64,000 nucleotides of DNA. It comes from PCC-6802 sp943367755. Lineage in GTDB: Bacteria > Cyanobacteriota > Cyanobacteriia > Pseudanabaenales > Pseudanabaenaceae. The DNA is taken from positions 1 to 64,000 of the forward strand of contig CALRKB020000019.1 of NCBI GenBank assembly GCA_943367755.1. The letters run 5' to 3'. Under the pieces are notes generated by a model. That model searched no databases. It was not told where the DNA came from and saw only the letters and a program-made list of their open reading frames with translations. This document shows positions 18,228 to 26,682 of this stretch, one piece after another. Made by a program: the position numbers and the translations under genes. The stretch's first letter is position 1, and the number at the start of each line of letters is the position of its first letter.

Positions 18228-20030
18228 CTAATACTTATGCGGCAATGCCTGCTTGAGATTAGTAAAGGTGGCTAGGGTCGCCTGTAAGTTGGGCGGCTTA
18301 CGGGCATGGGTCGCCTGTTCATAGGCATAGCCCACCGCCAACAGGTCTGGCTCTCCCAGATACTTACCAATCAAGAATATCCCCTCCGGTTCGCCTTTCG
18401 GTGACACTCCAGTCGGCACGGTCAGAGCCGGATACCCTGCGGCGGCATAAGCTTGAGTGTCAGAGATCAGGACATCGATATTTGCCGTTTTAAAGAGTTG
18501 GTTAAAGCCTGCTTGCATAGTGCTTTGATTCTTTGCCCGCATTGCTGCGTACTCTGGAGAATCGCTATCGGTTTTCTGGGATGCCGTGAGGTAACCCTGA
18601 CCATAGGGAATTCGGTTGTTCGGGTCGCCATTATTCACCGCAATAATGGCTGCCAAGTCCTTGACGGGAACCCCAGGGGTTTTCGCTAAAAAGGCATTAA
18701 TTGAGGCTTTGAAGCCGTATTCCAATGCAGCATTGGAATCTGGGGCATCCGGTGTCTGTTCTAAATTCACTTCCACGACCTGGATTCCTAACTTCTTTAG
18801 AGGGACTATGATTTGCCGGGATTTGCGGTTTAGTTCAGGGAGATCCGCATTGAGCTGATTCACCAACTCGACTTTTCCCTCAGCCGTAATCTCTGGGTGC
18901 TTAGCTGCATGGTTTTCCACCAGTTGAACTATAGACGCTTTGGTGACAATGGCAACGCCTACCCGCCGCTTGCGAGCCGCAGCCAACGATAGAAATTGGG
19001 TAAAATCAGTCTTAGCCAGGGCAGCACCCTTGGCATCCGGCGATTGGTTGGGGGCTATGCCCGTCATGGCATTGAGCAAAACGGCCACATCGGTTACTGT
19101 GCGTCCGATCGGGCCCGGTACATCCATCCAATCAATCAGCGGAATCACGTAATCGCCACTGACCAGCCCGCGACTGGTTTTGAGTCCAACCACCCCATTC
19201 GTTGCCGCTGGTTTGACAATCGACCCTTGGGTTTCGCTACCCACGCTCACGGCAGTCAGGTTAGCCGCAACCGACACGGCGGAACCCGTGCTAGAGCCTA
19301 GCGGATTGAAAGATCCATAGGGGTGACGAGTCTGCCCACCTAATGCCGTGAAGCCGCTAGGCATGGCAGGATCGAGGTAGTTCGCCCATTCAGATAGGTT
19401 GGCTTTACCTAAAATTACTGCTCCAGATTTTCGTAACTGCTGCACTAGGAAGGCATCCCGATCGGGTCGCCAGTCTTTGAGGGCGTAGGCTCCGGCAGTG
19501 GTGTGCATTTTGTCGCCCGTGGCGATATTGCCTTTGATCAAGACGGGAATACCATGCATCCCTCCTCGCACTTGTCCGGCTTTGCGCTCTGCATCAAGTT
19601 TTTGGGCGATCTCTAGGGCATTGGGATTTAGCTCCATCACCGAGTTGAGCTTGTTGATGTCGTAACGTTGGATGCGATCGAGGTAATAAACCACCAACTC
19701 TGTGGCACTGAGCTTGCCACTCGCCATCAACTGCTGCATTTTCGGCACGGTGGCTTCTAACAATTGCGTATCTAGTTCCTTACGCCGCTGCACCGAAAAG
19801 TTAGCCAGCGCCTTGGTAAAGGGGCTGAAATCTCGGATACGTTTGCTCGTATAGTTCGGTTCTGAGACCGGAAACTGGGTAGGAGCGCTGCGGGGCTGGG
19901 TAAATACTGCATCTGAGCTAGAAGGATTTGCAGTGGGTGGCGCTGTCTGAGAGTAGGCATAGGTGGTGACACTGAGGGCGATCGCTGAGATTGCTGACAG
20001 TATCAAAAATTTAATGGTTTTCAATTTCAT
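18228..20030 (-). CDS. Exported amidase (amidase signature family)
   Basis: This 600-residue amidase-signature hydrolase has a signal peptide (LILSAISAIALSVTTYAYSQ). The Ser-cisSer-Lys triad is visible. Lys is in GIPVLIKGNIAT, the cis-Ser in PLGSSTGSAVSVAAN and the nucleophile in VGSETQGSIVKPAA. PGPIGRTVTDVAVLLNAM follows, as usual. The C-terminal part has YPALTVPTGVSPKGEPEGIFLIG. Such enzymes hydrolyse amide bonds of small molecules, peptides or glutamine-like substrates; the exported location suggests scavenging or cell-wall work, but a substrate cannot be named. It has the ATG start and a spacing of 47 bases to the channel gene downstream. Confidence 0.92.
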   Translation of the reverse strand: MKLKTIKFLILSAISAIALSVTTYAYSQTAPPTANPSSSDAVFTQPRSAPTQFPVSEPNYTSKRIRDFSPFTKALANFSVQRRKELDTQLLEATVPKMQQLMASGKLSATELVVYYLDRIQRYDINKLNSVMELNPNALEIAQKLDAERKAGQVRGGMHGIPVLIKGNIATGDKMHTTAGAYALKDWRPDRDAFLVQQLRKSGAVILGKANLSEWANYLDPAMPSGFTALGGQTRHPYGSFNPLGSSTGSAVSVAANLTAVSVGSETQGSIVKPAATNGVVGLKTSRGLVSGDYVIPLIDWMDVPGPIGRTVTDVAVLLNAMTGIAPNQSPDAKGAALAKTDFTQFLSLAAARKRRVGVAIVTKASIVQLVENHAAKHPEITAEGKVELVNQLNADLPELNRKSRQIIVPLKKLGIQVVEVNLEQTPDAPDSNAALEYGFKASINAFLAKTPGVPVKDLAAIIAVNNGDPNNRIPYGQGYLTASQKTDSDSPEYAAMRAKNQSTMQAGFNQLFKTANIDVLISDTQAYAAAGYPALTVPTGVSPKGEPEGIFLIGKYLGEPDLLAVGYAYEQATHARKPPNLQATLATFTNLKQALPHKY

Positions 20031-20099
20031 GGATTTACTTAGTGCTTGAGAATCGAGGGCGTTTTTTTCTTGTTTTCATCGTAAGTGGTTATCTATTGT

Positions 20100-20245
20100 G
20101 AGCAATATAGAGCAAAATCTTTATGTTTTTGAGCGATCGCGACGGCAAATAGCACACTTAAAAATTGAAAAGCCATTGAAAAGCCATTGAAAATTGAAAA
20201 ATTTTTGTTTTCATGATAGATGACGGTGAATAAGTAAAGAGGATG
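20100..20245 (-). repeat. Decayed duplicate of the 5-prime end of the gene at 20974-21831
   Basis: Read on the - strand, this stretch parallels the region around the start of the ClpP-like gene further upstream. AAGTAAAGAG, TTTTCATGA or TTTTCATAA, TTGAAAAGCC, AAATAGCACACTTAAA or AAATAGCACGCTTAAA, and the HIP1-containing GCGATCGCGACGGCAAA or GCGATCGCTACGACAAA occur in the same order in both. It encodes a broken signal peptide (FQFLSVLFAVAIA against FQYLSVLFVVAIA) and then runs out. It also contains a small internal tandem repeat (AAAAGCCATTG). It is the leftover of a gene duplication and probably not expressed as protein. Confidence 0.65.
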
Positions 20246-20270
20246 AATTAATGGGGAACTTGGATAGAAG

Positions 20271-20933
20271 TTATCGTTTCTTGACTGACCCAATGCCATT
20301 CACAGATTTTTTAACTTGGGGAGATCCGATATACTCTATTGACCCTATACCTGATGCTGATACGTCCAACTGCTCGCTCACATTGACCACCGCATTTCCC
20401 GCACCCTTAGCCTGCACCTTAGACTGTTTAGTTTTCAACCCTTCTCCCTCAAAATTGCCAACTCCAGAAAGGCTGAGATCTAGTACATCAACATTGCCTG
20501 CGATCGCCATGTTAGCCGCACCATTCAGCGAAACTGATAGCCGTTTACCTTGAATATCCTTAACTTCAACATTGCCAACCCCATCTATGTTCAAGCCCTC
20601 TAGAGTTTTGACTTCCACCACAAACTCAATGGGCTTAGTCGGAGTTAAGCTTGACTCGTTGGTGATACTGATATACAAGGTTTTGTCAGACACGCGACTC
20701 TCTAGCTTTGGCAGGATATTGTCCTCGGCACTGATTGTGAGTGACTCTTTGCCCGTCTGCTCGATCTTGAGGTTGCCTACGGATTTGAAGGAGATGGATG
20801 AATATCCAGATACTTCTCTGGATTCAGTCTTGAGGATTCCAGATCCTCCAATTCCACCAAACTTAAAGGAGCAGCCTGCAATCATACTCAACGCTGTCAA
20901 ACCTGCGGCGAGAGGTAATAGCTTCGATTTCAT
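20271..20933 (-). CDS. Lipoprotein with DUF2807 (GIN) domain
   Basis: This 220-residue lipoprotein has a signal peptide ending in the lipobox LSMIAGC, so the mature protein starts at Cys 21 and is membrane anchored. The rest is one DUF2807 domain (putative auto-transporter adhesin head, GIN): SREVSGYSSISFKSVGNLKIEQTG, then repeated short strands such as GVGNVEV, NGAANMAIAG, GVGNFEGEG, GAGNAVVNV, GIGSIEYIG and NGIGSVKKR. The periodic GxGN turns suggest a beta-solenoid. Function of the family is unknown; surface binding is assumed. It lies 40 bases downstream of the ClpP-like gene on the same strand. Confidence 0.88.
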   Translation of the reverse strand: MKSKLLPLAAGLTALSMIAGCSFKFGGIGGSGILKTESREVSGYSSISFKSVGNLKIEQTGKESLTISAEDNILPKLESRVSDKTLYISITNESSLTPTKPIEFVVEVKTLEGLNIDGVGNVEVKDIQGKRLSVSLNGAANMAIAGNVDVLDLSLSGVGNFEGEGLKTKQSKVQAKGAGNAVVNVSEQLDVSASGIGSIEYIGSPQVKKSVNGIGSVKKR

Positions 20934-20973
20934 AGTTGTATCTCCATTGGTTTAGTTTCAACTTAAAACATCC

Positions 20974-21831
20974 TCACTTGAGTAAGGATAAGCATTCATC
21001 GGCGCTCAACCGCATCACGTATTTCCGAAATAGGGAAGAGTCCTCGTAGGCTCCGTCGCCCAAATAGGTCGTGTTTACCATCCCAAAGCGCTCCATGTCT
21101 TCGATCGAGAAGCTCCAACCCAGATGCTCCTCCTTCCAGCCAGGGCGGTGCTTCAATACGTCACCCACGGCGCAGACTGAGAAGGCATCCTTCAGACCGA
21201 GCTGCTTAAAGAACATCGTGTTTTCGACTATACGTTGCCGTGCAAACTCAATCCTGATGGCAATTTGTCCTTCGATGGTTGTCTGCCCTGCTGCTGCTAA
21301 TCCCTCGGCTACTTGTTTAGGAGTTAAGGCGTCGATCTCTGCGCGTAATTTTCGGGTTAAGAATGCCTCTAGGGTAAGCCCCGCGCGCGCCGCCTCGACC
21401 TCCATCCCTCGATCGTTACCATGCCAGCCCACGAAGGCATCGGCTCGGATAACCCGCCCTCGGCCTGCGGGGAAGATGTAATTAGAACAGGATGAGAAGC
21501 ATACCTTATCGACCTCAACGATGATGCCCATCTTCTGCACCCACTGACCAATCTTGCGACCATATCTGGTGTCACCCCCTCCAGAACCGATCACCATCCG
21601 TGTAATCTGTCCCCGTTTTATCTTTGCCATGGCGGCATCAAACACCCGATAGCTGCCTTCTGAGATCGTGCCTTCGTAGTAGACAGTGTCGCCCACAACC
21701 CGAACTTGTGCGGGGTCGGCTGAGGTGTCTGCGATCGCTGAAGAATCTCTAGCGGTAAGGGCGATCGCTACGACAAATAGCACGCTTAAATATTGAAAAG
21801 CCTTTAAGAATGGAGGCGTTTTCGTTTTCAT
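20974..21831 (-). CDS. Periplasmic ClpP/crotonase-like protein (COG3904 type)
   Basis: This 285-residue protein has a signal peptide (YLSVLFVVAIALTARDSSAIA) and a ClpP/crotonase-like fold. The glycine loop is VIGSGGGDTRYGRKIGQWV, the probable nucleophile region is KVCFSSCSNYIFPAG, and the histidine is in AFVGWHGNDRGME. COG3904 members are annotated as predicted periplasmic proteins and look like serine peptidases; the activity is not proven. Two cysteines in FSSC and one in AVGDV-preceding SVCAV could form a disulphide in the periplasm. A decayed copy of its 5-prime end lies at 20100-20245, which shows that the gene was duplicated in the past. Confidence 0.75.
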   Translation of the reverse strand: MKTKTPPFLKAFQYLSVLFVVAIALTARDSSAIADTSADPAQVRVVGDTVYYEGTISEGSYRVFDAAMAKIKRGQITRMVIGSGGGDTRYGRKIGQWVQKMGIIVEVDKVCFSSCSNYIFPAGRGRVIRADAFVGWHGNDRGMEVEAARAGLTLEAFLTRKLRAEIDALTPKQVAEGLAAAGQTTIEGQIAIRIEFARQRIVENTMFFKQLGLKDAFSVCAVGDVLKHRPGWKEEHLGWSFSIEDMERFGMVNTTYLGDGAYEDSSLFRKYVMRLSADECLSLLK

Positions 21832-22057
21832 AAATAGATATAAAATAAATAAGTAAAGAGTAGAAAAATTTAGAATTGGGATTACTTCAAAGATGCTAAC
21901 AGCAACACAAACTTGGGGTTCAAAGCCTCCCTACAGCTTACATCAGGAGAAGAGAGGGATTATTCACAAACGCAGTTCCTATAGATATCTTTTTGTTGAG
22001 ATTTCTAGATGGTTCCTAAAAAACAATTTACTGATAGATAAAGATCGGTTTGCTCTT

Positions 22058-22161
22058 TATAGCGCTTTTCAGATCGGAAAGGGAGGGGTCTTTGCCCCCA
22101 CACAGGGATTCCACCCCTGCACCCCTTAAATAAATCCTTTTTACAACCGCAAGACGCTATA
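22058..22161. repeat. Palindrome-rich 104-bp element, MITE-like
   Basis: The segment begins with TATAGCG (22058) and ends with the inverted CGCTATA (22161). In between it can fold into two GC-rich hairpins, GGGGTCTTTGCCCCC and CAGGGATTCCACCCCTG. It contains no gene. It lies just past the stop of the PPC-domain gene and so may also terminate that transcript. Comparable small GC-rich palindromic repeats are common between genes in cyanobacteria. I see only this one copy in the window, so its being an interspersed repeat is inference. Confidence 0.45.
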
Positions 22162-22176
22162 TAAGCGATCTCTGAT

Positions 22177-22920
22177 TTAGCCACCAACTACAAACGCATC
22201 AGGGATTTCAAACCGCTCCGACGTGCCCAGACTGACGATACTAATGTCACCTTTTCGCACCACGGACAGTTTTTCCGGTGAATCGGAGGCAACTGGTTTA
22301 CCCTTGACAAACAGGATGCGGCGCTTGAGAATAGCGCTTCGCACTTCAACGGTGGCAGTTCCGTCGAAACTACGGCGGATGACAAAGGCTTCACATTCTC
22401 GGATCTTGGCGTCAATGGAGTTGGTGCAGGGGATTTTGGCTGAGGCATGGAAAGGTGTACCGGGGATGAGGGCATCTTTTTGCGCCGAGATCGGTGCTAG
22501 TGGTTTACCCGTCACCTCCACGCTGAGGGTATAGCTGCTGGACTCATTGCGGCGGGCAGCAGGGCGCATCAGATAAACCCGAACCGTGTAGTCACCATCG
22601 GTGGGGAGCATCCCCTTGAAGGTGTTGCCAGCAGAGCTCCCAACAAACATAGAGACATCCGAGCTGGGTGGATTGATATTGAAATAGTTCTGTAGATTGC
22701 TGGGTTTGAGAGTAACGGCAAGAGTTTGACCTGCACTGGCACGCACGCGATAGTCAACGAACAGGTCGCCTTTCACCTGTCCTTTGATAATCGTCGAAGT
22801 CGAGTTCTTGGGGAACTGCACCTGCTCAGTACGTCCACTTGGTTGGGCTAATGCAACTGTCGTCATCACAGGCTGAAAGAGGATTGTGGTGGCTGCGATC
22901 GCTGCAAAATATTTGTTCAT
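22177..22920 (-). CDS. Exported protein with PPC (pre-peptidase C-terminal) domain
   Basis: This 247-residue protein starts at the ATG behind a good ribosome binding site (AGGAGATATAAC). It begins with the signal peptide MNKYFAAIAATTILFQ up to ALAQ. Residues about 30-135 form a PPC-like beta sandwich (GQVKGDLFVDYRVRASAGQ, LPTDGDYTVRVYLMRP). The second half (CTNSIDAKIRECEAFVIRR, DGTATVEVR, LFVKGKPV) has two cysteines likely bridged and is not a domain I know by name. PPC domains accompany secreted peptidases, and two peptidase genes lie directly upstream. A role as an accessory or inhibitor of those enzymes is inference. Confidence 0.7.
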   Translation of the reverse strand: MNKYFAAIAATTILFQPVMTTVALAQPSGRTEQVQFPKNSTSTIIKGQVKGDLFVDYRVRASAGQTLAVTLKPSNLQNYFNINPPSSDVSMFVGSSAGNTFKGMLPTDGDYTVRVYLMRPAARRNESSSYTLSVEVTGKPLAPISAQKDALIPGTPFHASAKIPCTNSIDAKIRECEAFVIRRSFDGTATVEVRSAILKRRILFVKGKPVASDSPEKLSVVRKGDISIVSLGTSERFEIPDAFVVGG

Positions 22921-22958
22921 GTTATATCTCCTGAGGGTTTTAGATTTTAGAATTATCG

Positions 22959-25004
22959 CTAGGAACTTTTCCAAGTATTATCAGATGGATTGAAATCCAT
23001 AAAGATGCCACCATCTAGAGATAACGATTTCAGCTTTTTGGAACTCTCGATCCCGATCGTTACCGTATGAGGCGAATCTTGCCAAATCCGAGGGTTTTGA
23101 CGGAATATTTCCTTAGAACCATCGGCATAGACCATCTTGACATCAAAGGGCATCGCCATTCCCCCTACATTTTCAATTTGAATGGCATAACCGCTGTTCG
23201 TCGACTGCACGCTCTTAATCGCCAGATCCATGTAGTTGTAGCTAAAGAGCCAGTTGTTGAAGAACCAGTTATAGTTTTTGCCCGAGGCATCGTTGAAGGT
23301 ATTGAACATGTCCCAGGGCAAGGGATGCTTGCCGTGCCAGCGGGTCATGAATTCATGAAGAGCTTTTTTGAACGTCACGTCGCCCATCAGTTCTTTCAGT
23401 GCCAGATAGCCCAGCGCTGCTTTGCCGTACTGATTGAAGGCGAAAGGGGCAGATTGACCATATAGCGCATCTTGCGGCGTGACAATCGGTAGATCGGCTC
23501 CGGGTAATGGCAATGACCAACCGAGAACCCTCATCCGTTGGAATCTTCCGATCTCCGTCTCTTCACCCAAATCCTCTTTCATGAGCAGGTGTTCAAATGC
23601 CGTTGTCCAGCCCTCGTCCATAAAGGGGTAGCGCTTTTCATTCGTCCCCATATAAAACGGGAACCAGGAGTGAAGCAGCTCGTGGGTCGCGACCAAGCGA
23701 GTATACCCATAATTTGGATAGGGCTTTGCACGCTCATTAGCTAGATTTGAGGCATCGTTCACCATCATGGGATACTCTTCATCGGCACCTTCGGCACCTC
23801 CGAGGATAATGCTGGTCTTGCTATAAGGGTAGGGCACTCCCGGATATTCGGTTGAGGCGCGAGCTAGTGCATGTTTGCCGAACTCAACCATGGGTTTAAA
23901 GTCTTTCGCGGCCTCAGTATACGCGGATTGTACGCTGGTTCTACGACCCGTTTTCGGATCTACCACAACACTGCCCGCGTCCCAAATGTAATGGTTGCTT
24001 ACCGCAATGGCGATGTCTGGGACGCGATCGGCCTGCCATTTCCAGGTAACGGTATCGCTCTGGGCGGTGACCAGACCTTGTTTGAGTTCTGAGGGTTGGG
24101 CAATATTGATCGCGCGATCGCTCGTAAAGCTCTCTTGCAACCGCCGAGCATAGATTGGTTGGAGCACCTCTTGGGGATTGAGCAGATCGCCCGTCGCCCA
24201 CACCACAAAGTTTTTGGGAACGTTGACCTCAAAACTGTAATCGGTGTAATCGTTGTTAAACTCGCGCCCCATAGTAAAGGGCACATAGTCCCAACCGTTG
24301 GTATCGTTATAGACGGTCACGCGCGGATAAAAGTAGCCGAGGAAATAGGTTGTATTATCAATTGCCCCTTCCTTCCAACCTGCTTGAACGGTGATATCGT
24401 AGTGCCAACGAATCGAGAAGGTTATGGAAGTATTGGGGGGCAATGGTTTTTCGAGGGCAATTTCGTGTATGGTACTCCCCGGAAAGTTGTTGGCAGAAAA
24501 TGGATTTTTAGGGTCATCCCACTTTTGGATCTTGCCATTGACGCGAAACTCATCGATCTGAATTCCAGAGGTCAAGAACTTCCCATCAATAGGAACTTCT
24601 CGCATCGCTTCCGGTCTATGGGCATTGAGATAGAGGCGAAAAACAATCGATTTAAGGGTATCTGGACTATTGTTGAAGTAGGTAATCTCTTCCGTGGCCG
24701 ACACCGTGCGATTGGGTGGCATGACGTTGATGCTAATCTTGTGCTTTGACTCGTTCTGCCAGTAGTTTGGCCCCGGTCTGCCGTCAGGGCTGCGGGTTTT
24801 GTTGTTGTAAGCTTTCTGAATAAAGCGGGGAACATAGAGCGATCGCGTCGATGGGTTGCCCTTGATTTCCCAAGATTTGCTCTTGTGGTTTTGGGATTCT
24901 GCCTCACTGGGTGATGGCTGATGTGCGAATATCAGGGTTCCACAGAATGCGAGGTTTAAGCCGGCGCAGAAAAAGGTAACGATCTTCTTCACTGACAATC
25001 TCAT
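22959..25004 (-). CDS. M1-family zinc metallopeptidase, exported
   Basis: This 681-residue gluzincin has a signal peptide (KKIVTFFCAGLNLAFCGTLIFA). The zinc site is HELLHSW with the third ligand E 18 residues later in FMDEGWTTAFEH, that is HEXXH-X18-E. The substrate-anchoring segment is GGAEGADEEYPMMV, a variant of the usual GAMEN. The N-terminal beta domain (ISINVMPPNRTVSATEEITYFN) and a C-terminal GNWFFNNWL-like helical part complete the fold. M1 enzymes clip N-terminal residues from peptides; this one acts outside the cytoplasm. Its stop is 38 bases before the ATG of the PPC gene, and a TAP-type hydrolase gene lies 59 bases upstream, which suggests joint peptide degradation. Confidence 0.9.
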   Translation of the reverse strand: MRLSVKKIVTFFCAGLNLAFCGTLIFAHQPSPSEAESQNHKSKSWEIKGNPSTRSLYVPRFIQKAYNNKTRSPDGRPGPNYWQNESKHKISINVMPPNRTVSATEEITYFNNSPDTLKSIVFRLYLNAHRPEAMREVPIDGKFLTSGIQIDEFRVNGKIQKWDDPKNPFSANNFPGSTIHEIALEKPLPPNTSITFSIRWHYDITVQAGWKEGAIDNTTYFLGYFYPRVTVYNDTNGWDYVPFTMGREFNNDYTDYSFEVNVPKNFVVWATGDLLNPQEVLQPIYARRLQESFTSDRAINIAQPSELKQGLVTAQSDTVTWKWQADRVPDIAIAVSNHYIWDAGSVVVDPKTGRRTSVQSAYTEAAKDFKPMVEFGKHALARASTEYPGVPYPYSKTSIILGGAEGADEEYPMMVNDASNLANERAKPYPNYGYTRLVATHELLHSWFPFYMGTNEKRYPFMDEGWTTAFEHLLMKEDLGEETEIGRFQRMRVLGWSLPLPGADLPIVTPQDALYGQSAPFAFNQYGKAALGYLALKELMGDVTFKKALHEFMTRWHGKHPLPWDMFNTFNDASGKNYNWFFNNWLFSYNYMDLAIKSVQSTNSGYAIQIENVGGMAMPFDVKMVYADGSKEIFRQNPRIWQDSPHTVTIGIESSKKLKSLSLDGGIFMDFNPSDNTWKSS

Positions 25005-25063
25005 AGAACTATAATGTCTCTATATAGAGGATAAGGGCGAGCAGAGTCGAGCATGGGAGTGAC

Positions 25064-26602
25064 TTACTTATAGACAAAGATCGGTTTGACCTTTTCAAGG
25101 CAACGGCTATCGGGCTTTTGCCTGGGATTACTTAGGAAACTCAGGGCGATCGCCTCAGAACAAGCAGCCGCAGACATCTCTGATGGAGCTTCTAAAGAGC
25201 CGTGGCCAACACCAGGAAAGGTGTAGACATAGGCGGTTTTGAGGTTGCTGGCAACGGCTTCGCCATAGGGCTGAGGTGTCACAGGGTCGTAAGCTCCATT
25301 CAACACCAGGGTCGGGATCTCGGTATTAGCGTAGGCAAAGGGCTTCTCTGTCTCAACTTTGAGGATGTCGCAAGCGCGATTAACTCGTTCGCTCTCTTGA
25401 ATGCCAGTCGCAATTAATTGCTTGTAGGGTTCTGGAAAGATCGATGCGGGATTGACCGTTACTGAGGTGCGCCGAGAGCAGAGAACGCCAAAATACATTC
25501 CTGTGGCATTACTCGATGCGAGATTCCCCGATAGATTTTTCTCTGCCCAGCTAAAGTCATTCTGCTTTGCGGCTTTGTAAAGGTCGCGGGGCAACCCAGG
25601 ACTGGCTTCTGTAGAATACAAATAGGGTAGCACTGCGTAGGTTAAGTCTTTGGAAGTCAGATTGATTTTAATTTTGTCATTAGTGTTGGGAACTGTGAGC
25701 GTGGCAGGCACGGGCTTTTGGTTAAGGCGATCGAGCAACGACACAAATACGGTTTCTAGGTTTGGGTAGTTCTTGTTGCACTGCGGATCTTTGGCACAAG
25801 CCGTAAAGAGATTGCGCAGAGCATAACTCATGGTGTAAGTGGTGGCGAGGTTAAAGTCAATGTCCGATCTGACAACCCCATCAACAATCGCACTTCGCAG
25901 TTGCGCCTTATGTTCCTTCGCTTGTGCGATTACATACTGACCTAGTAGCGTTCCATAGGAAACACCGTAGTAGTTGAACTGGTTGTAGCCCAACACCTCA
26001 GCGACAAAATAGATATCAGCGGCATTTTCCACCGTATTGAAAGCGCTAAAATTAGCACCCTTGGCTAAGAGGCGATCGCGACAAGCTGTGACCCAAGTTG
26101 TATCCTCAATCTTTTGTTCACCTTTGGCGACGGCAATGTTGTGAGCATCTTCCTCTGGGCAACCCATAAAGGGACGTGAATATTGAGTACCCCGCTGTTC
26201 GACAAACACCATGTCTCGCTGCTTGAGGATCTTTGGCATGACGGGTAACGCCTGAAAGCCTCGTGTGGGAAATATTCCAACCGTAGAATCCCCAGGTCCT
26301 CCCTGTTCCATAAATAACGGGTCTGGGACAGGATTGGTGCCAATGCTGCGAGTTCTCACTACTGCCAGTTCGATGGTGCGACCATTGGGTTGGCGATGCC
26401 GCTCGGGCACAGTGACATAGCCACAGTCAGACAGGGCTGATACTAGAGCAGATAGTTTAAACGTCTTGCAGTCCGCCGACTTCCATGGCTGACCAAATGT
26501 GGCACGGTTCGGGGTCGCTGCATTGGCAATGCTGCTACTGGTGGCGATCGCGGCTACGGTTAGAATTGCTAGTTTACAAAAGCGCACAAAATAAGTACTC
26601 AT
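25064..26602 (-). CDS. Exported alpha/beta hydrolase, tripeptidyl-aminopeptidase (TAP) type
   Basis: This 512-residue alpha/beta hydrolase has a signal peptide (LAILTVAAIATSSSIANA). The oxyanion loop is FMEQGGPGDSTVGIF, the nucleophile elbow YYGVSYGTLLG (GxSxG), the acid NGAYDPVTPQPYGEAVA and the histidine FPGVGHGSL. The last two lie in a TAP C-terminal domain as in Streptomyces tripeptidyl aminopeptidases (family S33). Paired cysteines (ADCKTF, SDCGY, ACAKDPQC) fit an exported protein. It probably liberates short peptides from N-termini. It stands in the middle of a run of exported enzymes on one strand, next to an M1 peptidase. Confidence 0.88.
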   Translation of the reverse strand: MSTYFVRFCKLAILTVAAIATSSSIANAATPNRATFGQPWKSADCKTFKLSALVSALSDCGYVTVPERHRQPNGRTIELAVVRTRSIGTNPVPDPLFMEQGGPGDSTVGIFPTRGFQALPVMPKILKQRDMVFVEQRGTQYSRPFMGCPEEDAHNIAVAKGEQKIEDTTWVTACRDRLLAKGANFSAFNTVENAADIYFVAEVLGYNQFNYYGVSYGTLLGQYVIAQAKEHKAQLRSAIVDGVVRSDIDFNLATTYTMSYALRNLFTACAKDPQCNKNYPNLETVFVSLLDRLNQKPVPATLTVPNTNDKIKINLTSKDLTYAVLPYLYSTEASPGLPRDLYKAAKQNDFSWAEKNLSGNLASSNATGMYFGVLCSRRTSVTVNPASIFPEPYKQLIATGIQESERVNRACDILKVETEKPFAYANTEIPTLVLNGAYDPVTPQPYGEAVASNLKTAYVYTFPGVGHGSLEAPSEMSAAACSEAIALSFLSNPRQKPDSRCLEKVKPIFVYK

Positions 26603-26682
26603 GAGTGATTTTCTGAAGATGGAGCAGGTGAGGTTGGCAAATTAGGATTAACTTTCTGAGTTATCAAAATCTTGGCTACAGT

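Noticed and set aside
21893..22129. A 78-codon + strand frame
   Set aside because: It overlaps the palindromic element, has no recognisable domain and its last part is the hairpin sequence.
24096..24749. A 217-codon + strand frame
   Set aside because: It is antisense to the M1 peptidase, shows no family features and its composition follows from the codon use of the real gene.
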